A DNA stretch of 64,000 nt from Ariolimax columbianus (Eukaryota > Mollusca > Gastropoda > Stylommatophora > Arionidae): contig JAVGWX010000002.1 of NCBI GenBank assembly GCA_036924085.1, forward strand, positions 50,928,172 to 50,992,171, in the 5' to 3' direction. Shown here one piece after another: positions 1 to 38,733 of the stretch. The notes below the pieces were generated by a model. It was not told the DNA's origin. It saw only the letters and a list, made by a program, of their open reading frames with translations, and did no database searches. A program made the translations under genes and the position numbers. Position 1 is the stretch's first letter. Every line of letters begins with the position of its first letter.

Positions 1-1018
1 AAATCAGTTATTCGGTGAACTCAGAGGGCTATAAACTGTAGGACAGACATGACTGAATATGTCAATCGCTAAAATGGAAGAAAAATAAGAAATTTCATAA
101 CACTTCACAACATCTTATGTAAAGATTAGTAAACCTTTACCATCATCTCTTCAATCCACTTATATCACTAGATGTCATAATGAAGTGCAATCTTCTTTCA
201 AGTGTCATTTGCGTGGCGGATGTTAACCTATATACCTAGATTTATTTCTCAACAAGCAAGACAAGAACAATAACTCTGTCAGTTTAGTTCATCTTCCTAA
301 TTCTTTAAAAGTAAATTAATTGAGCTAAAATTATGATCATTACATTCAGAGACACAGAATTAATTATTCTATCCCACGAAATATTGGTAACAAAAATATA
401 TTAATATGATGCAATAAACATTTCACTAATGTGGCAGACAAACATTAATGTTTTATTTTCTCAGGTCTGTTGAAATTGTTGAGTTATCCCAGCAATATCA
501 TTGCTACTGCCAGTCTAAATTGAGCTTGTATTCAATAACTAAATCTAATTCAGACATATCTTTACCATCCTGATCAAATTACAGGCACTGTCATATGCCA
601 TACCTTTCAATCTTGCCAACATTTCTAATACACATCACATTCTCTATAGTTTTCATAAACAGGAAACTGCACATAAAAGCAGAAGCTGATATATGGCTAA
701 ATTACTGTAAAAAAAAGCATAGGAAATATGGTGTTACGCCCATATTATTTTCTGTGGCTGGGCGATCAGAGAAAAAAATCCTGCACCAACTAATTACTGA
801 TGTGGCATAGTTACTGACTATTTCTCACTATCGTTATCTGGTCTTATCCCATTTCTTACGTTTTCATGGCCAGTCACTTTCACTCACTTGTTTCATCCAC
901 ATGTTATCTTACTTCTTATGAGCCCACTAATGAGGAGATGTGATGAGTTCTTATGTGCTATCCAGTTAAGTACCTTTTCTTACTCATGTATGTGATAATA
1001 TCTTTATTGTATGTATTC
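1..1018. other. AT-rich non-coding stretch
   Basis: This lies within the intron downstream of the last exon seen of the ABCC1-like gene, or beyond. I looked on the minus strand for the next transporter exon (the region after the KYQ boundary, with a KLYAWE-like motif) and did not find it. No gene, RNA or repeat family was recognised. Confidence 0.5.
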
Positions 1019-1330
1019 ATCCTTTCCTCTATGATTTGCTTGCTGCCTTGTGGGGCACCTGCTTATGGGAAAGGCTTCAGGAGTAAACCCTAAGGAAAAA
1101 TCTACATCCTGTGTTACCTCCAGTTGTCTTGACCACATCTTGCCACTGGATTAAGATAGCAGGGGACAAGAGAGTTGGACTGCCTCGCAAATCTTTTCCA
1201 CTTTAATCAATAAAAGTGACAGTTTCAGCATCAGACGAAAATCTGTTATTATTATTCGCTCATAATTTTGTTGAGACTGATGAAGGCCTTTAGGTTTTGT
1301 TTCTGCTTTCATCTTAACATGGTATCTGAC
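1019..1330 (-). repeat. Dispersed repeat family R5, copy 1
   Basis: The reverse complement around 1050-1110 matches 52260-52320 closely over about 50 bases, including the shared string GAAGCCTTTCCC and the following AAGGCAGC. Two copies more than 50 kb apart show a dispersed repeat. Its class is unknown, and the boundaries are approximate. Confidence 0.45.
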
Positions 1331-1439
1331 CATACCTATTAATGGTTTTCTACACTGCTATGCAGCAACAGAATCCTAAAAATACTTGGATAAAGAAAAT
1401 AACAAATAAAGCGATACTGCAGGATCTGAGTGTCTAAGA

Positions 1440-1740
1440 GAACTGGCTTATAAACCACGTTATGTCTCGGAAACAAGTTTTTCGGCCACATCAAGCACCA
1501 TGACAGACTAGAAAAAGCACTTCTGGAGCATATTGTTTCAGGAAGACGAGGCAGAATTCGACCAAGATGCAGATGGACACAAGACATCAAGGACACCCTA
1601 AACATGAACATGGAGCAGGCGAGTAGACTGACTGCTGATTAAGATTCCTATCAAATGGCTAGGATGAGAGCGGCGATCTATCAAGGACATGCTACATGAA
1701 GATGGTGATGATGTAGCAACAACCGAACTGGGGGTTTAGT
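1440..1740 (+). mobile_element. LINE 3' end fragment
   Basis: A plus-strand reading, with one early stop, gives the C-terminal tail typical of non-LTR retrotransposon ORF2: FGHIKHHDRLEKALLE, then a basic RRGR...RCRWTQDIKDTLNM block and a degenerate QASRLTAD segment. A closely similar tail is read on the minus strand at 51730-52120, so the two belong to one family. RT and endonuclease domains are absent. It is a dead 5'-truncated copy. Confidence 0.6.
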
Positions 1741-2429
1741 GGGCGGTCATGTATGATTCTGACGTTAAAGATCTGAAGAGCACTGTTCCCTTAGATAACA
1801 CTGACAATGACATAGTATACAACTATGAAGGTACTAACCTTGATTCCATTCAAAATCTCATTCATCAACTTGATTCTTGAATCTTTCAGTTTCATCTGTA
1901 TAGTCTGTTTTATCAAAATGGAAAATGATCATCAACAAGTGTCATATCAATCAATCAACACCTTTCAGCTCCCTATGAAGCACAGGTTTTCAACAAATAC
2001 ATGCTAAGTCTTCCTGTTCTAGTCCATCCATTCCAGCTCTGTCCTTGTCTTCTCTGAGCAGAGATTCCGTGAGGTTTTTCCTGCACCGTATCATTCACCT
2101 TCTTAACAGATGACCTACTTCTATCTTGAATTGTTGGCCTGAATTATTTTTAGTTGACTTGTTCAAATGAGTTTAAGTTTTTGTGACTTGAAGTTTCTGC
2201 AAAATGAGATAGCCATGTCCAACCTTCCTTAGTTGTCTTTAATGACATGCTTGGCAGGTTTGGTATTACTATTCCTCCCTTCCCTTTCAGGATCTGGCAA
2301 TACTCTGGTGTAAGTATTACATAACATTAATAACATCTGATTAACAGCAATAAGAAATTTTCTGTTTGAATCCCAGAAGTCATTATTTGAAGCGCAAGGG
2401 GTAGATCCCCAGGAATACTATACATGCCT

Positions 2430-2510
2430 TTTAAGTGACTAAGGAGGGCTGTGTATGGGGCTGGCAACATCATATGTTAAAACAAGGTGCTACTTTTTCT
2501 TCAACTGATG
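2430..2510 (+). repeat. SINE4-type short repeat, copy 1
   Basis: The core GTGACTAAGGAGGGCTGTG, followed by a GGGGCTGGCAAC block, recurs with changes near 11720, 12970 (reverse), 35590, 41775, 44095 (reverse) and 51470. It is a short dispersed, probably non-autonomous element. Confidence 0.5.
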
Positions 2511-2764
2511 CACATAAAATTGAGTTACCTACTCCATCATTTGTGTATCACATTTGGGATTTTGTTTCTAGGGCTTGTTTTTAAACCTAGGATACCACAT
2601 GTAGAGAATGAATGGCAGAGTGTGCAACCTCATGATTTGGCGAGTCTTCTACCCTAAAAGTATTAAACAAAGTACTACAGAAACCACCACAACAAAAAGA
2701 ATATCAATGCTTCAGCATATCAAATACCACCACTTCGATATTCATCCAGAAAAATACGTGTCAG

Positions 2765-3010
2765 TTTACAGCGAGACTGCAATATCTGTGCCTTTCAGGC
2801 ATGACACTTTTTGGGTCCCAGTTTGCCTTCTCTCTACTATCCCTATTCTCTTAGCCAGACTGTATGGGTGCAGTCTGTTTCCTTGGAGGCAGAATAGGGT
2901 CTCGGTGAATTATTATTCCAAGACCCTGATTGAAGCAGCCAGCTATGAGTCACTGACTGCTGTCAGCTCATTCACTGAGACGTCTTCAGCCCTGGGTGGG
3001 CTTTGATCAG
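2765..3010 (-). repeat. SINE1 copy 1 (partial)
   Basis: This shares with ten other places the blocks CTGCAATATCTG, CTTAGCCAG, GGGTCT and the GTCACTGACTGCTGTCAGCTC end. SINE1 is about 350-400 bp when complete and ends in (GAA)n on its own forward strand. This copy is diverged and lacks the tail. Confidence 0.55.
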
Positions 3011-3061
3011 CATGTTTCCTCTGACCCTGATTACTCTTCACTCCCCTACACAGTAACCTCA

Positions 3062-30946
<27,885 letters not shown>

Positions 30947-31150
30947 GTTGGTACAAGTTGACAAACTCAAACCAGCCGTCCAGGTCAGTTGGGATCTTCG
31001 GGTGGATGGTTACTCAATTACGCCTCTCTTCTCTCGCAGCCAGGTGAGGTCAACACCAGTAAGGAATGGATTCAAAGTGTGTTTTCCTTATGGCTTGCTT
31101 TGCGACTTTTCGCTGCATTATCAGCGATTCGCTAGCCTTGTGTTCTCTTA
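30947..31150 (-). promoter_or_regulatory. Probable 5' UTR and promoter region of the ABCC1-like gene
   Basis: Sequence directly upstream of the start codon on the gene strand is less AT-rich than its surroundings and contains CpGs. No TATA box or initiator can be assigned with confidence, and the transcription start is not known. Confidence 0.35.
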
Positions 31151-31151
31151 G

Positions 31152-31790
31152 TTTCCTAAGCAAATCTGTCACCTTTAACGACCCTCAAGCACATGTGGTG
31201 TGTCTGTGAATTAGAAGTACAAGTCTTGAGTTTTAAATGTACAAACACTGCACAAAGACGGCAACACTTTATATTGTTTATACTTCTTGCACTGCCCGAA
31301 TGGTTTCTGAAGGGGATTAAGTGTGTGTGACAGACAGAGTATAGGCCTACTGCTACACAGATGCGCATTGTCGTCCTAATGCATGGTTCCACTATTCGTG
31401 GGGCCTCTGGATGAATTTATCATTAACTTATTAATGTTGATTAATAATTTTAATGGTTTGGTAGTAACCCCAACGGACTGCTTTGCCAAGGGCCTGCAAT
31501 GCTGTTAAGACGGTTAACTTTCTAGAGCAGAAGTCTTTCCAACCACGCCTTTGAATCAATCAATCAAAACCAGTTCGTGACAATGTAAAGCATAAGACTT
31601 CAATAAATTCACACGCTAAGTCATCAAATGTTGACCTGCCCATATCTAGTTGCCATGGCTTAAAGTTTCTACATCATGGAATAGCCAGTCCCATCTACAA
31701 CTCTCCTTCGTCATCTCATACGACATGTCTGTGGCAGGTTACAATATAACTTTTCTTTGCAAATGTATCGGGCCCCGGTAACACTCAGTC
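31152..31790. other. Upstream flank, no feature recognised
   Basis: Upstream of the transporter gene. It may hold regulatory elements, but none can be supported by sequence alone. Confidence 0.35.
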
Positions 31791-31794
31791 GATT

Positions 31795-31975
31795 CTTCTT
31801 CTACTGCGTTCGTTCTCAATCTCCCGCTACCAAGCCCTGAACGTTCTCAATCTCCCGCTACCAAGCCCTGAACGTTCTCAATCTCCCGCTACCAAGCCCC
31901 GAACATGGCTTTGCAAGTAGCAGGATTTAGTCCGGAGAACGGAATGCGTTGTGTCGCTTGACTGCGATATTTCGA
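31795..31975 (-). repeat. SINE1 copy 9 (tail half) with nascent 31-bp triplication
   Basis: After (TTC)n and TGCGTTCGTT, the stretch CGTTCTCAATCTCCCGCTAC plus CAAGCCCTGAA occurs three times in tandem (starts at 31811, 31842 and 31873). Other SINE1 copies have it once. The head half is missing. Confidence 0.75.
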
Positions 31976-32149
31976 TATACACCGTCATTAGCACAGACCA
32001 ACAACGCTTCCGGTTTGCCATGACATGAATCACTAACACAGTACCAAAAATATGATATATACAGGCGTACAAATACGAATAGTTCATTGCATGTGGGATC
32101 AGTGGAAGGAAACGATTTCATGCAACGTGATTCAACTTCTTATTTACAG

Positions 32150-32700
32150 CACAACGCCCGTGTGTTCCAGGAGCTTGAAAGTCGAGAAAAGAATAGCAAT
32201 GCTGTGACCTGCGGGAAATAAGTGCAAAGGGAGGTCAAAGAGCACATGGAGAGGATGTGTAGAGGTCGATACAATTAAAACAGAAAGAAGAAGCTGGAAT
32301 GGACTGGAGAAAATAACATAGGACCTGTCTGCATGGAGAGGGTTGGTTGATGATCTATCCATCCTAAGGTGATATGGGTGAAGAAGAACCTCACAGGCAT
32401 GGGATAAAGCTGTGGTCGAGAGATAATACATTCGACTCTCAAAGTGATGACGGAAATGGTGCCGAAGGTTTCAAGCGATCCCTAGGCTCAATTGAGGTTG
32501 AGACCAAAGTGTCTGTATCCTGGGTTACTTGTAGTCGTCTCAACTTATGTCTTGCCACTGGCCCAAGGTAGTTCGGGACGAGCGAGTGAGGTTGATGACC
32601 AACGCAGTTCCCTCATCACTATAATCCAAATACATCATCAAGACAAAACCGTCTGATGATGTCGTCACCATCGCTTGCGATGGGCAGCTTACTAAGAGGC
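32150..32700 (+). mobile_element. LINE 3' end with terminal hairpin
   Basis: The plus strand reads KGRSKSTWRGCVEVDTIKTE and RRSWNGLEKIT, a stop, and then DLSAWRGLVDDLSIL, the usual LINE ORF2 tail. Farther on, 32668-32683 has the perfect inverted repeat CCATCGCTTGCGATGG followed by GCAGCTTA, as at other LINE ends here. A G-rich run follows at 32718-32735. Confidence 0.65.
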
Positions 32701-32739
32701 CACTAAGGGGTGTTGGATGGGGGGGAGGGGGGGGTCTTT

Positions 32740-33130
32740 GTAATCTTATAGAAACTATGTGAAACGGCAATGAAAATAAGACCTTTATAAGGTGCAGAAT
32801 TAACGCATGGGCTTTGGCGGGTTGCAGCACTGAGACATGTGTACTTTAGAGGGCCTCCAAAGATAAATGCATTCATTATTTCTGAGTTTCGTTTGTTATT
32901 TATATTGAAGATATTACGAGTACTTGGGGTTTAATAGTATATTTAGCACATGGGGCTTACAAAATGTTAACATAGCACTGTCGTAACGTTCCGTGATATA
33001 AGAAGGGCAACTCAATTAGGCCATTGATACACAATTTTTATTGGTAACAGAAAGACGTACTATTCATGAGAGAAGTACGATACAAATATTAATGCACCCC
33101 CATTACAGACCGGACATGTAACCTGTATGG
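32740..33130. other. No feature recognised
   Basis: Nothing identified on either strand. Confidence 0.35.
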
Positions 33131-33134
33131 TTAG

Positions 33135-33245
33135 TGTTATGGTAGAACACTCGCGTTTTACGGCAAAGGTACGGAGTTCAACTTCCGTTATCGGTGCGCT
33201 TAGTCGACCCAGCCTTAAATGGGTACCTCGCTTTCTACTCATCAC
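33135..33245 (+). repeat. SINE3 copy with tRNA-like head
   Basis: GGTAGAACACTCGCGTTTTA (A-box part), GGAGTTCAACTTCC (B-box part) and GACCCAGCCTTAAATGGGTA (body). Confidence 0.6.
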
Positions 33246-33289
33246 CATGTAGCATGCCCTTTGAAGAATGTCGCTTTCACCCCCAGCCA

Positions 33290-33520
33290 CCCTGGAAACC
33301 TATCGATCTTTAGCCAGTTCTCACGTCACTGTCATCTTCAAAACATCTCTGATGCCGTGTGCCCATATCCTGCTAGGTCTGCCACTCCCTCGCTCTCCAG
33401 GTACACTACTCTCCAGTTTAGTTGATCCAGACTATTGTAACGTTTGATGTTTCCAAAGTGTTTTAGTTTCCTAGACGTAATTCTGTTTACCAGCCATTTT
33501 GGATCTACATCCAGCTCTTT
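33290..33520 (-). mobile_element. LINE 3' end fragment
   Basis: The minus strand reads LKELDVDPKWLVNRITSRKL and KHFGNIKRYNSLD, then a stop-broken WTQD-like region. It abuts the SINE1-derived minisatellite. Confidence 0.55.
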
Positions 33521-33526
33521 AAGGAC

Positions 33527-34350
33527 CCAGAGCTGTCTGCTAGTGCTATGACCAGCGACCCAGAGCTGTCTGCTTGCATCATGACCAGCGACCCAGTACT
33601 GTTTGCTAGCGTCATAACCAGCGACCTAGAGCTGTCTGCTTGCGTCATGACCAGCGACCTAGAGCTGTCTGCTAGCGTCATGACCAGCGACCTAGAGCTG
33701 TCTGCTTGCGTCATGACCAGCGACCTAGAGCTGTCTGCTAGTGTCATGACCAGCAATCTAGAGCTGTCTGCCTGCGGCATGACCAGCGAAGTACAGCTGT
33801 CTGCTAGCGTCATGACCAGCGACCTAGAGCTGTCTGCTTGCGTCATGACCAGCGACCTAGAGCTGTCTGCTAGCGTCATGACCAGCGACCTAGAGCTGTC
33901 TGCTTGCGTCATGACCAGCGAAGTACAGCTGTCTGCTAGCGTCATGACCAGCGACCTAGAGCTGTCTGCTAGCGTTATGACCAGCGACCTAGAGATGTCT
34001 GCTAGCGTCATGACCAGCGACCTAGAGCTGTCTGCTTGCGTCATGACCAGCGACCTAGAGCTGTCTGCTAGCGTCATGACCAGCGACCTAGAGCTGTCTG
34101 CTAGCGTCATGACCAGCGACCTAGAGCTGTCTGCTAGCGTCATGACCAGCGACCTAGAGCTGTCTGCTAGCGTCATGACCAGCGACCTAGAGCTGTCTGC
34201 TAGCGTCATGACCAGCGACCTAGAGGTGTCTGCTAGCGTCATGACCAGCGACCTAGAGCTGTCTGCTAGCGTCATGACCAGCGACCTAGAGCTGTCTGCT
34301 AGCGTCATGACCAGCGACCTAGAGCTGTCTGCTAGCGTCATGACCAGTGA
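33527..34350. repeat. Minisatellite, 33 bp unit, about 25 copies, inside SINE1 copy 10
   Basis: The unit is GCGTCATGACCAGCGACCTA followed by GAGCTGTCTGCTA, with variants (GAAGTACAG, AATCTAGAG, TGCTTGC for TGCTAGC). It corresponds to the SINE1 segment that reads GACTGCTAG...CAGCGAACCAGAGCTG in other copies. The unit length is a multiple of 3, so long frames are open on both strands (11-residue repeats). There is no start context or non-repeat coding sequence, and it is not taken as a gene. Confidence 0.9.
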
Positions 34351-34632
34351 CCCATAGCTGTCAATACCCTTCTACACCGCCACGTGGTGATCCTGGATAA
34401 CCGGCTGTGATATAGCAGGCTGGCTAAAGAGAAGGGATCGAAGAGGGAAGGCTAAACGGTACCCAAAAAGCGACTACTGAAGTCGGATGTGTCGAACCAA
34501 AAGGTGACAAAAGTCGCAGTCACGCTGTAAAATAGCGACACAGAGCAAATCGATCTCCGCACAACATCCTGCTTCTTGAAAAGCCATTTTCATGGTTTGG
34601 TAGCGGGAGTTTGTGAATTCACAATGAAGAAG
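34340..34632 (+). repeat. SINE1 copy 10 (body after the minisatellite)
   Basis: GACCCATAGCTGTCAATACC, CTTCTACACCGCCACGTGG, GGATCGAAGAGGGAAGGCTA, GATGTGTCGAACCAAAAGGT, then GGTAGCGGGAGTTTGTGAAT and AATGAAGAAGAAG. It is in forward orientation with the (GAA) tail present. Confidence 0.7.
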
Positions 34633-34810
34633 AAGTATTTTGAGAACTTTCCTGTAGCATTTTAGTACGAAAGATTCAGTTTCCTTCTGTACTATTTGTA
34701 TGATTGTCCATGTTTCGCATGTGTACGTTTCCACAAGGAATAAGCGTGTTCTCAGAATTGTTGCTTTGTTCGTGTTCTGCCAAATGGTTCTCATTTTATT
34801 TAAATCAGCT
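34625..34810 (-). mobile_element. LINE RT C-terminal fragment
   Basis: The minus strand reads TILRTRLFLVETYTCETWTI, then ETESFVLKCYRKVLKI. This matches the thumb region of RTE-like reverse transcriptases (Y-AETWTL, then FE--C-RK-LRI). Confidence 0.6.
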
Positions 34811-34999
34811 TACTGTTCCCGATCGCAAACCGGCTCTTGTGATCGAACCAGCCACATAATTTGCGTACCAGCTTAAATCTGGGAAGTAAAGGCGGCCGTC
34901 GTGATACTGACCACATTAGTCATTGTGTGCCGTGGGTCACCAAATAATATGGACCTAACACCATATTTCACTTACGCCGCTTGGCGTGAAAAGGGATCT

Positions 35000-35075
35000 T
35001 TACTTTTACTTTACTGTTAGTGAAGGGAAATCAGCGAGGAAAGGGACTGGCTACTGCACCTCATAAACAATCTGT
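35000..35075 (+). repeat. SINE3 body fragment
   Basis: TTAGTGAAGGGAAATCAGCG followed by AGGAAAGGGACTGGC and a CACCTCAT end, as in the copies near 36145 and 37930. Confidence 0.5.
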
Positions 35076-35274
35076 GGTTTCGTTAAATGAAGTCTCTAAC
35101 ACTTCCTCTCCGACAGCAGTATCTGCTATGGGAATACCTTAATCGGCAGGTGTTGGCAAGCCTACGAAATACATCCGCTAAGATCGCAGTTCAGTTTTTA
35201 CGAGTAATAACTGCGTGCGGATCTTATGAGTTGTTTTTTGTTGTTGAATTTCAACAAAAAGTAAGTTTATTCTT

Positions 35275-35400
35275 TTGTTAGTCCTGAAAAGGACGTTAAG
35301 TGGTTGTTTCATCCCGAGCGTGCTGATGAAGGTGAACGGGTGTCTTTCAGGCGGTTGTGCTATGCTTGGTGTAATAGCAAATGTCTCATCATCGAATAAT
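35275..35400 (+). repeat. SINE2 fragment
   Basis: CCTGAAAAGGACGTTAAGTG, GTGCTGATGAAGGTGAACGG and GGCGGTTGTGCTATGCTTGG match the start of SINE2. The second half is missing. Confidence 0.6.
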
Positions 35401-35584
35401 TTATGCGAACTGTTGCAACTCAACATGAACTGTGAGATGTGTTCGCAATGCAATCAATCAACATCTCTGTCGTCCTCTTGTGAGTCCTGCGCGTTTCTCA
35501 GCAGATTCGCCTAGACGCCTGAAAAGCTACTGGATTATGAATAACTGGGCAATTGTTTCCTTCTAAACAAGTCGAGTTAGATGA

Positions 35585-35660
35585 CCTAAAGAAGCATGTG
35601 CATGGGGCTAGTAACCTCACCATGCAAAAACCAATGTAACCACACTGCAAACAAATGAAT
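35585..35660 (+). repeat. SINE4-type short repeat
   Basis: GTGCATGGGGCTAGTAACCT followed by CACCATGCAAAAACC and CCACACTGCA. Confidence 0.5.
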
Positions 35661-35744
35661 TCGTGATTCAATAAAAGCTGGTTAGGTTAAACCAAATGCA
35701 TTATTGGACCTATACTCCACCATCTGGAGTTACAAGGTGGTTGT

Positions 35745-36090
35745 TGTTGTTGCTTCGAATGTCCACAATGAGTAGCTTCATTCTTTGTGCGCCCTGAAAA
35801 GGATATTAAGTGGCGGGTAGCTGTAGCTTTCCTGACAACCCTAGCGAGCTAATGAAGTGGACCTGGGTCCTCCAGGCGGTTGAGCTATACGTGGCTTCAT
35901 CTGTGTGTCGCTCACTACTACGGGGATCATGTTAGCCAGGCTGCCATGAAAACAGTCCGTTTCTAGGGAGGGCTGCAAGGAAGCCGAGGAGAGGGTCTTG
36001 GCCAGTATATTTTGCCTGACACTGACTAACATATCTGATCAGTATGTTGTGCCTGACCAGACGTTAGTCTTTCAACCCTAGGGAGTGACA
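35745..36090 (+). repeat. SINE2 copy (full length)
   Basis: Begins with GTTGTTGTTGTTGCTTCGAA and TGTCCACAATGAGTAG, contains GCGCCCTGAAAAGGATATTA and CTCCAGGCGGTTGAGC, and ends CCTGACCAGACGTTAGTCTT. About 345 bp. A near neighbour in the same orientation lies at 36620-36980. Confidence 0.7.
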
Positions 36091-36129
36091 ATGTAAATAA
36101 TGATGATGAATCTTGACAGTTTCTTTTAT

Positions 36130-36240
36130 AGATTAAAGAACGCAAGCCTGCGAGGAAGGGAACGCTTGTCCGCCCACCTCATAATACCCGCGACCTCATG
36201 TAAAGCATGATCGTTCGCCACAGGTATTGAAGCCAGTCCA
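36130..36240 (+). repeat. SINE3 body fragment
   Basis: GCGAGGAAGGGAACGCTTGT followed by CCGCCCACCTCATAATACCC matches the body end of SINE3. Confidence 0.45.
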
Positions 36241-36244
36241 ACAC

Positions 36245-36615
36245 TGCATTTGGCTTACACTAACCAGCTTTCAAGGCATTCTTATTTCATTTATTTGCAA
36301 TGCAGTTACAAAGCAATGGTTTTTACATGATGACGGTGCCTGCTCGATAGTTGTCTCTTGCAACATGCTGACAACGAATCGGTGGACATACTGTTTTTCA
36401 CAGCAACAACCGTAGAGACCTTGTACAATAAAAATCAATCAATCAATCAATCCAAGCCCATCACTCCTCTCGATGTATAGGTCATTGACCACATCTCGCC
36501 AGCTACTGGGCTACTTTTCTGCCTCTCTTCAGGTACAACCATTTAATCGAAGTTGCCTCGGATTCTCTTATCCATATATTTTTAGGTCTACATCTCTTTG
36601 TTATTCCTTGCGCAT
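36245..36615. other. No gene; an (AATC)n tract
   Basis: An AATCAATCAATCAATC run at 36434-36451 may be a LINE tail. The flanking codons were not assigned to a family. Confidence 0.35.
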
Positions 36616-36619
36616 TCCA

Positions 36620-36980
36620 TGTTGTTGTTTCGAATGCCCACAATGAGTAGGTTACTCTTATGCGTTCTGAAAAGGCCGTTAAGCGACGTGTTGCAGTAGC
36701 TTTCCTTACATCTCTAGCGTGCTGATGAAGGTGGACCGGGGTCTTCCATGTGATTGTGCTATGCTTGGCTTCATCTGCGTGTCACTCACTACTACGGAGA
36801 TCACGTCAAACCTCAACTTGTTAGTCAGTTTGTTGTCCTCCACAACACTCCGTTTCTAGGACGACCAACGAGGAGGTCAGGTGAGGGTCTTGATCAGTAT
36901 ATTTTACCTGACCCTGGCTAACATTCTTTGATCAGTGTGTTTTGCCTGACCAGACGTTAGCCTTATCGTCCCGCTTTCCA
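36620..36980 (+). repeat. SINE2 copy (full length)
   Basis: GTTGTTGTTTCGAATGCCCA, GCGTTCTGAAAAGGCCGTTA, CTATGCTTGGCTTCATCTGC, then GATCAGTGTGTTTTGCCTGA and CCAGACGTTAGCCTT. Confidence 0.7.
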
Positions 36981-36984
36981 TGTT

Positions 36985-37270
36985 AAAGATCTGCATAGCT
37001 TTATTGAACTATGCCTTCCTCGGTGTATGTCATATACAACTCCATTTTCTTTTCTTAATTTGCTGTTCCAGCTGCTGTTGTTTGTTCCTTTCCCACAGGT
37101 CTTCAATCTTCATTATGTCCTGCCACTTTACGCCCATTATCTTTCATAAACATCAGCTAAAGACGGACTGGAGTCTTTGTTGTATGGACGGTCGTTCTCC
37201 AAGTTTCCGCTACACACAACAGCACCTACGTGATACTAGCGTTGAATATTCTAATTTTGGTGTGCATTTC
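36985..37270 (-). mobile_element. LINE 3' region fragment
   Basis: The minus strand reads MGVKWQDIMKIEDLWERNKQ followed by QQLEQQIKKRKW and, after a stop, HTPRKA. It is the R-KW-W-GHTLRK tail of an RTE-like ORF2. Confidence 0.5.
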
Positions 37271-37552
37271 TTCTGATTATTCCTGATTAACTTTTTGCTT
37301 CTTCAATCACAGACGCAGTCCTTGTTAATATCAAGACGTATGTGCCGTCTTGATCGTGTAACAGTCGGGCCTGGGGTTAACCTTGATAAGGGCTGATTGA
37401 TTTTCTCTTTTACAGGGTGCCTATGATTGATTTTCTGTATTACAGGGTGCCTGTGATTGATTTTCTTTATCGTAGTCGTAGGCTACTTGTTCAAAACTAC
37501 TCGTGCTGAGTTGAGCTGACTTTAAACTACGTATATTTGTTAGCAGGTTACA

Positions 37553-37800
37553 ATGGCTCTTCTTACATCCAGAGGCGTAGTTAAGAAGGTGAACGGTGGT
37601 ACTCCTTGCTATATTTCAATGCGAGTCTTACCAATTTGCTCACCAATATGGGTATTACAATGCCGATATCCACCTCATCGGCCAAGCTGCCGTGACACCG
37701 TCTGTTACACGTATTACGAACGAGGACATGAGATAGGGGTTCTTGATCAGTGCGTTTCATTTAAACACGAATACATTTCGGTCCAGGATGACTGGTAAAA
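37553..37800 (+). repeat. SINE2 copy (diverged)
   Basis: GGCGTAGTTAAGAAGGTGAA, GGCCAAGCTGCCGTGACACC and GGGGTTCTTGATCAGTGCGT in the order seen in SINE2. An 81-codon frame inside it is chance. Confidence 0.5.
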
Positions 37801-37804
37801 CATC

Positions 37805-37995
37805 ATCTGAAAAGCAGAGTTGTAGAGCGCTCGCTTCTCACGGCTAAATTACCGAATTTTATCTCAGTAATCGGCACACTCCAATCGACTCAACTGTAAA
37901 TTGACACCTTGCTAACTGTTAAGGAAGAAAAGTTAACGAGGAAGAGAACTGGCGATACTCCTCCCCCGTCCCCGCCATGAGTCGTAGGTTGCTCT
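37805..37995 (+). repeat. SINE3 copy with tRNA-like head (near full length)
   Basis: GAGTTGTAGAGCGCTCGCTT plus CTCACGGC (A-box and anticodon part), ATTTTATCTCAGTAATCGG (decayed B-box part), then CGACTCAACTGTAAATTGAC and AACGAGGAAGAGAACTGGCG. The head resembles a tRNA half but cannot fold into one. Confidence 0.6.
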
Positions 37996-38733
37996 CACTC
38001 ATTCAGAAATACATCTACGGCCCCAATACAATGCCCTTTGATTACCTGTCTGTTTTTACTTAAACACATTTAATATCGATTGTCAAAATTCAACATAACA
38101 CTCGCATTGTAAAACAGTTATTGAAACACAAAACTTCAGGCCAGCAAAACAAAGTACATGTAATTATCACTTGAATGTATAATAGCTACAAGCTCACACC
38201 TCATCGAAATTAGCCAGCACTTCAAACGCACAAAATCAAACTAGTGACCCAGCGGTAAGCGAGCTGAAATATATCTATTGATTTTTCTTTTAGAGTCCCC
38301 TAGTCTACGTTTTCCGCTGCAGCCAAATAGCTTCTGAATTGTGTGTACAAATGCGCCGAGTATAAATCTATTTTAGAACTGCAGAGTCATGGTAGATTTC
38401 TCAGACGGAGCACCGTAGAGACCAGTCTTAGTTTCATTGACTTTCGCGTAGAAAGGCAGGTAACCCATTTAGAAGTTAGGAAATAAGCAGACTTTCGATT
38501 ATCCGAGTTGGTGGTAGAAAAGATTATGCACAAAGAACGGCACACCAAGGTTTAAGAAATTGGCATGGCAAATATTAGAATTGATTATTTACAAATTCGA
38601 TAACTCGGGCTTTTAAATAAAAGTAATCTAGATGTCGACCGAAGAAAACTTAAAAACTAAAAGTTGTTAAATTTAATTTGTATTTAACATGGAAAGATCA
38701 CTTATGTGAAACTACTGAAATGAACCAGATATA
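37996..38733. other. No feature recognised
   Basis: AT-rich non-coding sequence up to the foldback element. Confidence 0.35.

Noticed and set aside
33505..34357. Frames of about 270 codons on both strands with 11-residue repeats
   Set aside because: They arise from the 33-bp minisatellite inside SINE1. Open on both strands at once, with no domain.
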